Made by a program: the position numbers and the translations under genes | Assembly (NCBI GenBank): GCA_963841945.1 | Contig: CAWJFC010000016.1 | Location: 62,001 to 126,000, forward strand | Direction: 5' to 3' | Length of the DNA: 64,000 bases | From: Acidiflorens sp963841945 | GTDB lineage: Bacteria; Acidobacteriota; Terriglobia; Terriglobales; Acidobacteriaceae | The notes under the pieces: generated by a model | What the model saw: only the letters and a program-made list of their open reading frames with translations | Databases searched by the model: none | Told to the model about the DNA's origin: nothing | Shown: one piece after another, positions 58,843 through 64,000 of the stretch | Numbering within the stretch: position 1 is the first letter of the stretch | Layout: each line of letters begins with the position of its first letter

Positions 58843-60126
58843 TTGTTCTCACGCCGACGATTCTTGAAAGCCGGGGTGGTCGCTACCGCTTCCGGCGCAA
58901 TTGTCTCCCGATTGGCTCGCGGGGAAAACGCGAACGCGCTTCCGCCTGCCATTGCCGGACTGAAGTCGATGCGCGGCGAGGCCAGGCCGATCAGCCTCGA
59001 AGAGCGCGCTGAACGCCAGGAAAAAGCGCGTCAGCTGATGCGCGAAAACAACCTCTCGGCCATTCTGCTCGCGCAGGGGACATCGCTCGTCTACTTCACT
59101 GGGATTGACTGGTGGGGCGGCGAGCGTCTGTTTGCCATGGTGCTGCCTGCGAAGGGAGAGGCGTTCTATGTGGCGCCGGCCTTTGAGGAAGGACGGGCGC
59201 GCGAGCAGATCTCGCTCGGTCCTAACGGAAAGAATCCCGATGTGCGGGTGTGGCAGGAGGACGAGAGTCCGTACGTTCGGGTCGCGCAGGGACTTAGTGA
59301 CCGGGAGATTTCCGGGGGAACGATCGGCTTCGAAGAGACGATCAAGTTTGTGTTTACCGACAACATACGAAAAGCCGCGGCGAGCGCGGCGTTCACGAGC
59401 GCGATTCCGGTCACCGCGGGCTGCCGGATGATCAAGAGCGCACATGAGATCGAACTGATGCGGGTGGCTGCAAAGGTAACGCTGGCCGCTTACGAGGCGA
59501 CGTACCGATCGCTGAAGGCTGGCATGACGCAAAAAGACGTGGAGAAAATGGTGGAGAATGCGCACCGGCAACTCGGGTTTGAGGGAGGAGCCGATGTGCA
59601 GGTGGGAGAATATTCGGCGTTCCCGCATGGGTCGATTGCTCCACAGGAAATTCGCGAGGGCACGATCGTGCTGATGGATGGCGGTTGTTCGGCGGAGGGT
59701 TACACTTCGGATATTTCGCGGACATTTGTTCTCGGCAAAGCGAGCGACAAGATGAAAGAGGTATTTGAAATTGTTCATCGCGCGCAGAGTGCAGCGCTCG
59801 GGACGGCGCGGCCTGGTGCAGAGGCGGGATCGGTAGATGCAGCGGCGCGGAAGGTCATCACCGATGCTGGGTATGGACCTGACTACAAGTTCTTCACGCA
59901 CCGGCTTGGCCACGGGATGGGCATGGACGGACATGAGTGGCCTTACCTGGTGCGCGGAAATACGACAAAACTTCAGCCGAACATGACATTCAGCGATGAG
60001 CCGGGAATTTACATTCGCGGCGAGTTCGGAATCAGGCTGGAAGACGACATGCACATTCTGGAGGACGGAGCGGAACTGTTCACGCCGCAAAGTCCATCGC
60101 TCGAAGATCCGTTCGGCAAAGGCTAG
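58843..60126 (+). CDS. Tat-exported M24 family peptidase (Xaa-Pro aminopeptidase-like)
   Basis: A 427-residue protein. MFSRRRFLKAGVVATASGAI is a twin-arginine signal. The creatinase-type N-domain (RQLMRENNLSAILLAQGTSL; YFTGIDWWGGERLF) is followed by the pita-bread domain: HGSIAPQEIREGTIVLMDGG (first Asp), GYTSDISRTFVLG (second Asp), HRLGHGMGMDGHEWPYL (His), DEPGIYIRGEFGIRLEDDMH (Glu residues). All metal ligands are present. The frame starts at GTG 58825, but the TTG at 58843 has AGGAGG four bases upstream and begins the signal peptide, so I prefer it. It would trim peptides, possibly with Pro at position two, in the periplasm. Confidence 0.88.
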   Translation: MFSRRRFLKAGVVATASGAIVSRLARGENANALPPAIAGLKSMRGEARPISLEERAERQEKARQLMRENNLSAILLAQGTSLVYFTGIDWWGGERLFAMVLPAKGEAFYVAPAFEEGRAREQISLGPNGKNPDVRVWQEDESPYVRVAQGLSDREISGGTIGFEETIKFVFTDNIRKAAASAAFTSAIPVTAGCRMIKSAHEIELMRVAAKVTLAAYEATYRSLKAGMTQKDVEKMVENAHRQLGFEGGADVQVGEYSAFPHGSIAPQEIREGTIVLMDGGCSAEGYTSDISRTFVLGKASDKMKEVFEIVHRAQSAALGTARPGAEAGSVDAAARKVITDAGYGPDYKFFTHRLGHGMGMDGHEWPYLVRGNTTKLQPNMTFSDEPGIYIRGEFGIRLEDDMHILEDGAELFTPQSPSLEDPFGKG

Positions 60127-60349
60127 GTCAGACTGAAAGTGGCGCTGCGCCGCACGGAAGGCGGTAGGGATGTTTCGACTGCGCTGAGGCTTCGCTTCGC
60201 GCAGCCTCGGCTCCGCTCAACATGACAAAATCGCGAGGATGTCATCAGAGCCAAATAGCTGGTGGTGGGTTCGTGCCTGGCTGCCTGTGTACCTTGCTGG
60301 GTTTGTATCTTCCTGACCCGCTACCAAGTAGCTTTTCGTTTATTGCCTT
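60127..60349. other. Intergenic region with a long CTTCGCTCAGGATGAC-type repeat
   Basis: 223 bases between two convergent genes. At 60173-60226 it holds a 54-base version of the repeat (TTTCGACTGCGCTGAGGCTT, GCGCAGCCTCGGCTCCGCTC and AACATGAC) with internal inverted parts GCGCTGAGGC/CGCAGCCTCG. No gene. Confidence 0.6.
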
Positions 60350-61114
60350 CTAGTTCGCGTCTTTCAGCAACTGGCTGAGGGCGTGGACATCGGCGGGGCT
60401 GACGTCGCTGACGACGATGTAGCGCAAGCCACCTTCGGTCCAGGTTTCCATGTTGAAGGCGAGCTCGCGCGCGGTGCTGCCCATGCCGATGGGAAATAGT
60501 CCCGGGCGATCCTGAAGAATAAAGACGGACAGGTCGTGGTTGCGAATCTGAAACAGGAGCTGAGCGGCGGGGTTGTGCTCAAAATAGGCGACGCGTCCGC
60601 CGATGAGTTTGAAGGAAGAAGCCGAAAGCTCGGGACGATTGAACTCGGGAAGATTGAAGGTGAAGGGAAGCTTGCCCTGAAACCAGGGCTTAACGGTGTG
60701 CCGGTCCGAGGAAATAACGTCGACGGGATTGGAGCTGGCCAAGGTGGCCACATGCAGGTCGACCAGTTCGGCGAATGCTTCCTCGCGCGTGGTGTGCCGG
60801 ATCCAGAGTGCAGTTCCGAGAGCCAACAGGAGCATGAGAATGGCAGCCACGGCCAATCGGGGCATCCATCCGAATGTCCAAGCGGGCGGGCGCTTCGGGT
60901 GAATGCTCTTTTCAAGGCGCGCGCGGAACTGAGGCGACGGTGAATAACGAGCGGCGGCGGCTCGGGTCATACGCTTCATCTGGAGGCGGCCGACGGCATC
61001 GGCAGCGCAGGACGGGCAGGCGCGAAGATGAGCCTCGAAGTTCGCAAGTTCTTCCGGCGAGCCCGTGCCATCGACATACGCGTCGAGTTTGTTCCGCCAG
61101 GAATCACACGTCAT
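60350..61114 (-). CDS. ZAS-type anti-sigma factor
   Basis: A 254-residue anti-sigma factor. The N-terminal zf-HC2 domain contains NFEAHLRACPSCAADAVGRL, the Hx3Cx2C zinc motif of redox- or stress-sensing anti-sigma factors (RsrA/ChrR type). One membrane helix follows (LAVAAILMLLLALGTALWI), then a periplasmic domain of unknown type (WFQGKLPFTFNLPEFNRPEL; IVVSDVSPADVHALSQLLKD). It should hold the ECF sigma factor encoded just upstream. I start at ATG 61114, which forms ATGA with the sigma stop; the frame is open to 61252. Confidence 0.85.
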   Translation of the reverse strand: MTCDSWRNKLDAYVDGTGSPEELANFEAHLRACPSCAADAVGRLQMKRMTRAAAARYSPSPQFRARLEKSIHPKRPPAWTFGWMPRLAVAAILMLLLALGTALWIRHTTREEAFAELVDLHVATLASSNPVDVISSDRHTVKPWFQGKLPFTFNLPEFNRPELSASSFKLIGGRVAYFEHNPAAQLLFQIRNHDLSVFILQDRPGLFPIGMGSTARELAFNMETWTEGGLRYIVVSDVSPADVHALSQLLKDAN

Positions 61115-61650
61115 CTTGCCGCCACCTTCCATTGAGCCGTCAATAATGCGCGCATGGCTTGGCGCGCGCGTGAGAGACGCGACATCACGGTTCCGATGGG
61201 AATATCCAGCGTCTGGCCGATTTCCTGGTAAGTCATTTCTTCCGAATCGCAAAGCAGAATGATCTCGCGAAACTTGACCGGCAACTCTTCCAGAGCGCGC
61301 TGGATCGTCTCCTGCTCGAGCCGCGCCAACAGAGTCGACTCCGGAGTTTCTGCCGTGGCGGGCTCAATGACCTTGTCATCATCGCTGTCGAGCGAGATGG
61401 ACGCGGATGCCTTGAGGCCGGTCTGCGTCGTCAGGAAGGTATTGCGCAGAATCCTGTACATCCAGGCGCGGAAGTTCGTCCCCTGCTGGAATGAGGAGAA
61501 GGAACGCAACGCCTTCATGTAAGTCTCCTGCACAAGGTCTTCGGCGGCAGCGCGGTCTTGCGTGAGCCAGTGAGCGAAGTTGTAGAGGCGGGCGAAGAGG
61601 GGCATCGCCAGTTCTTCAAACGACCCGGTATCGCCAGAACGATCACTCAC
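61111..61650 (-). CDS. ECF RNA polymerase sigma factor
   Basis: A 179-residue group 4 sigma factor. Region 2 shows RLYNFAHWLTQDRAAAEDLV then QETYMKALRSFSSFQQGTNF and RAWMYRILRN. Region 4 shows LEELPVKFREIILLCDSEEM, TYQEIGQTLDIPIGTVMSRL, SRARQAM. The frame runs to 61899 in repeat-like DNA with no ribosome site. I take GTG 61650 (VSDRSGDTG), giving normal length; this start is uncertain. Coupled by ATGA to the membrane-bound ZAS anti-sigma factor, so it is probably released by an envelope or redox signal. The target promoters are unknown. Confidence 0.88.
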   Translation of the reverse strand: MSDRSGDTGSFEELAMPLFARLYNFAHWLTQDRAAAEDLVQETYMKALRSFSSFQQGTNFRAWMYRILRNTFLTTQTGLKASASISLDSDDDKVIEPATAETPESTLLARLEQETIQRALEELPVKFREIILLCDSEEMTYQEIGQTLDIPIGTVMSRLSRARQAMRALLTAQWKVAAR

Positions 61651-61774
61651 AGGCGAACAGTGTACCTCGGAGGGAAGTTCGCCAATTGGCTTTTCACTTA
61701 TATAACTGGCAAGAGCGGACAATATTCCACGGGACTTGCACCGCCTAGAAGGGTCCGCAAGAAAGCGGAGAAGT

Positions 61775-61794
61775 GGCTGCCCGTTGGGGCAGCC
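61775..61794 (-). terminator. Possible terminator after the LysN-type aminotransferase
   Basis: GGCTGCCC-GTTG-GGGCAGCC, perfect 8-bp stem, seven bases after the aminotransferase stop. A second smaller hairpin (CCGC-N6-GCGG) follows at about 61756. The T-run after it is weak. Confidence 0.5.
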
Positions 61795-61801
61795 GCTTGC
61801 G

Positions 61802-63061
61802 CTATCCAGCCACCGGCTCGGGATGCAGGCCGGCCAGTTGGCTTTTGATTGCCACCGAGAGCCGGCGAATGCCTTCCCTGATCTGCTCGGGCTGGGCATT
61901 GGAAAAATTCAGACGGAGGTGGCGCAGACCTTCCTGGGCGTAGCCGTTGCCGGAATAGAAGGAGTCTCCGGGAACAAAGGCGACATTCTCTTTGAGGGCG
62001 GCTTCGAAGAGACGATGAGAATCCATGCCGACGGGCAATGTTACCCAGAGGAACAGGCCGCCCATGGGATAGGTCCAGGTGGCTTCGGGCGGGAAATGCT
62101 CTTTGAGCGCGGCGAGCATGACATCGCGACGCTCGCCATAGACGCGGCGGATGAGCTTGATGTGCTCGTCGAGGAAGTTGTCGCGAGCGACTTCGTAGGC
62201 GACCATCTGGCCGAAGGTGGAGGTGTGAAGATCGGCGCCCTGCTTGAGCTGGACGAGCTTCTTGATAACTTCTGGGGGAGCGACGATCCAGGCCATGCGC
62301 AGGCCGGGGGCGAGCGTCTTGGAGAAGGTGCTGAGATAGATTACGTTGCCGATCTCATAGCCGCGGTCGCGGCGGAGATTTTCGCGATCGAGGGCTACGA
62401 GGGGCGGCAGATGCTCGCCTTCATAGCGGAGCTGGCCGTAGGGATCGTCTTCGATGATGGGGATGCCATAGCGCTCGGCGAGCAGAACGAGTTCGTGGCG
62501 GCGGCCTTCGGCGAGCGTTGTGCCTCCCGGATTCTGAAAGTTGGGGAGGATGTACATGAACTTGGGGCCGGAGCGGAGCGGCTCTTCGAGGAGGTCGGTG
62601 CGAACGCCGTCGTTGTCGCTGGGCACGCAGAGATATTCGGCTCCATAGACGTTGAAGGCCTGGAGCGCGCCCAGATAGGTGGGCGCCTCGACGAGGACGC
62701 GGTCGCCGGAATTGATGAGCAGCTTGCCAATGAGGTCGAGGGCCTGCTGCGATCCGGAGGTGATGAGAACGTTTTCGGGTTTGGCTTTGACGCCATAGCG
62801 CGAAGTATGGCGCGCGATCATCTCGCGCAGAGGCTCGTAGCCCTCGGTGGCGCCGTATTGCAGCGCGACGCGCGCGTTCTCGGCGAGCACCTTGGTACAG
62901 GCTTCGCGAAAACGCTCGACGGGAAATACGTCGGGCGCGGGCAGGCCTCCGGCGAAGGAGATGATTTCGGGTTTTTGGGTGATTTTAAGAAGCTCGCGGA
63001 TGGCGGAGCTGTGAACGCTTTTGATGCGCTGCGCGTAACGGGACGACCAGGGTGTGGACAT
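61802..63061 (-). CDS. PLP-dependent aminotransferase, 2-aminoadipate transaminase (LysN)-like
   Basis: A 419-residue fold-type I aminotransferase of the LysN/KAT-II/MocR-domain group. IISFAGGLPAPDVFPVERFR is the opening ('I.F..G.P....FP'), ALQYGATEGYEPLREMIA, VLITSGSQQALDLIGKLLIN, YILPNFQNPGGTTLAEGRRH, IIEDDPYGQLRYEGE, YLSTFSKTLAPGLRMAWI (PLP Lys) and LHTSTFGQMVAYEV follow. No MocR DNA-binding domain is present. Ribosome site GGGAG six bases before the ATG. It could act on 2-aminoadipate, kynurenine or a broad set of amino acids. Stands between hflX and the sigma factor. Confidence 0.9.
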   Translation of the reverse strand: MSTPWSSRYAQRIKSVHSSAIRELLKITQKPEIISFAGGLPAPDVFPVERFREACTKVLAENARVALQYGATEGYEPLREMIARHTSRYGVKAKPENVLITSGSQQALDLIGKLLINSGDRVLVEAPTYLGALQAFNVYGAEYLCVPSDNDGVRTDLLEEPLRSGPKFMYILPNFQNPGGTTLAEGRRHELVLLAERYGIPIIEDDPYGQLRYEGEHLPPLVALDRENLRRDRGYEIGNVIYLSTFSKTLAPGLRMAWIVAPPEVIKKLVQLKQGADLHTSTFGQMVAYEVARDNFLDEHIKLIRRVYGERRDVMLAALKEHFPPEATWTYPMGGLFLWVTLPVGMDSHRLFEAALKENVAFVPGDSFYSGNGYAQEGLRHLRLNFSNAQPEQIREGIRRLSVAIKSQLAGLHPEPVAG

Positions 63062-63195
63062 TATGTGCTCCCGTTAATTGAGTGTACATGGTCGGGGCGA
63101 GGGCGGGCGGTGATGTGGGGACGGCGCGGTGTGACTGCGGTCACCTGGTGGAGGTGACTGGACCGGACGGGTGGGCGGCGTTTTAGGAAGGAGAT

Positions 63196-64000
63196 CTACT
63201 CAACGAGCCACTCGCGCATGCGGCGCAGCAGCGATTCTGGCGCGTCGGCTTCGAGTTCTACCAGCCCGCCCGTGTATTTGCGGGAGTAGATGCGGGCGCG
63301 GGCTTCGAGCATGGCTAGCGTCTTCCCTTCCTTTTGCGGAATGCGCAGGCGGACGCGGGTGGGCCTGTCTTCTTCGAGGACGGCGTCGATGCGGTCGAGG
63401 AGCGTGGAGAGGCCGATGCCTTTGGCGGCGGAGACGTGGATGGTCTGGCTATCGTCACGCAATGATTCGCGCTGCTTGGGCGGCAGCAGGTCGATTTTGT
63501 TCATGACGCGGAGGCGCGGCTTCTTGTCGGCTTCGAGCTCTTTGAGAACAGTTTCGACCTGCGCGTCCTGCTCGGCCGAGATGGGACTGCTGGCGTCGGA
63601 GACTTGCAGGATGAGCGTGGCCCGCTGGACCTCTTCGAGCGTGGCGCGGAAGGCGGAGACGAGCGTGTGCGGCAGGTGGCGGATGAAACCGACGGTGTCG
63701 GAGAGGACGATTTTGCGCTTCGACGGCAATTCGGCGCTGCGGAGCGTGGGGTCGAGCGTGGCAAACATGCGCGAGGAGGCGAGGACGCTGGCGTTGGTGA
63801 GCGCGTTGAAGAGGGTCGACTTGCCCGCGTTGGTGTAGCCGACGAGCGCGACGGTGGCAACGGGAATGGATTCACGGCGCTGGCGCTGCTGGGCGCGGAT
63901 GCGGCGGACGTTTTCGATTTGCTGCTTGACGTGGCGGATGCGTCGGTAGATTTTGCGGCGGTCGGTTTCGAGCTGAGTTTCGCCGGGTCCGCGGGTGCCG
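63196..64000 (-). CDS. hflX: GTPase HflX, C-terminal part (cut by window edge)
   Basis: Reading the minus strand from base 64000 gives an open frame of 268 codons with no start inside the window. It has GTRGPGETQLETDRRKIYRR (the HflX linker signature), VALVGYTNAGKSTLFNAL (P-loop), DPTLRSAELPSKRKIVLSDT and VGFIRHLPHTLVSAFRATLE (G2-G3), VMNKIDLL (G4) and VSAAKGIGLSTLLDRI (G5). HflX rescues stalled or stress-damaged 70S ribosomes by splitting them with GTP. The N-terminal domain lies outside the window. Confidence 0.95.
   Translation of the reverse strand, partial: GTRGPGETQLETDRRKIYRRIRHVKQQIENVRRIRAQQRQRRESIPVATVALVGYTNAGKSTLFNALTNASVLASSRMFATLDPTLRSAELPSKRKIVLSDTVGFIRHLPHTLVSAFRATLEEVQRATLILQVSDASSPISAEQDAQVETVLKELEADKKPRLRVMNKIDLLPPKQRESLRDDSQTIHVSAAKGIGLSTLLDRIDAVLEEDRPTRVRLRIPQKEGKTLAMLEARARIYSRKYTGGLVELEADAPESLLRRMREWLVE

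Noticed and set aside
58080..59012. Plus-strand open frame of 310 codons over the YbjQ gene
   Set aside because: Overlaps the DUF1579-like protein, YbjQ and the M24 peptidase in other frames, all with family features; no start signal.
61736..63157. Plus-strand open frame of 473 codons
   Set aside because: It lies opposite the LysN-type aminotransferase, which has all family motifs; the plus frame is an antisense shadow with acidic low-complexity content.

Overview
The window is 64 kb of GC-rich, densely coded DNA that most resembles a chromosome of the Acidobacteriota (class Terriglobia, 'Koribacter'-like). This placement is an inference. It rests on the DUF2934 protein, the TMTC-like membrane/TPR protein, the Cys-cluster family beginning MSCAICG, Tat-exported enzymes, the delta-60 repeat protein, and several families of short intergenic palindromes common in that phylum. 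There are no tRNA or rRNA genes, CRISPR arrays, insertion sequences or prophage genes. The content is mostly core chromosome with a few accessory islands.

Layout. 1-5.4 kb: a minus-strand operon with a degenerate-HAD/fatty acyl reductase fusion, a thioester-reductase-like SDR, a polysaccharide pyruvyl transferase and an acyl-CoA/AMP ligase (cut by the window edge), probably making or modifying an unusual lipid. 5.6-8 kb: DinB, a broken exported NADAR-like gene and a GNAT acetyltransferase. 8.1-11.8 kb: clpB and hsp20, the latter with a near-consensus promoter. 11.8-23.7 kb: rlmI-like methyltransferase, Tat-exported HisC-like aminotransferase, TMTC-like protein, zinc-ribbon coiled-coil protein, M49 peptidase, small acidobacterial proteins, a frameshifted 4Fe-4S membrane protein divergent from a TauE/SafE transporter across a CRP-like site, and a HAD hydrolase. 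25.4-29.9 kb: argR-argF-argG-argH behind a promoter overlapped by two ARG boxes. 30-38 kb: metallophosphoesterase, gyrA with resistance-type residues in the QRDR, and a zinc-metallopeptidase/ATP-grasp pair. 38-45.4 kb: delta-60 protein, SulP transporter, glnA, Cys-cluster protein, calcineurin-like phosphatase.

45.4-56.5 kb holds the dcw cell-wall and division cluster on the minus strand: mraZ-rsmH-orf-ftsL-ftsI(PASTA)-murE-murF-mraY-murD-folK. Its promoter carries a three-repeat MraZ box with 10-bp periodicity. The cluster stops at murD and is followed by folK instead of ftsW-murG-murC. 56.6-64 kb: SRPBCC protein, small membrane and secreted proteins, YbjQ, a Tat-exported M24 peptidase, an ECF sigma/ZAS anti-sigma pair, a LysN-type aminotransferase and the 3' part of hflX.

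Two patterns run through the window. Short repeat families (CTAAAG/CTGAAGC palindromes, GGTCACCGGT, GAGAACT/AGTCGTC, CTTCGCTCAGGATGAC, GCGGAC..GTCCGC) fill the intergenic space and in two places lie in frame inside genes. Three conserved genes carry what look like single-base +1 frameshifts (four in total), which may be sequence error or real decay.
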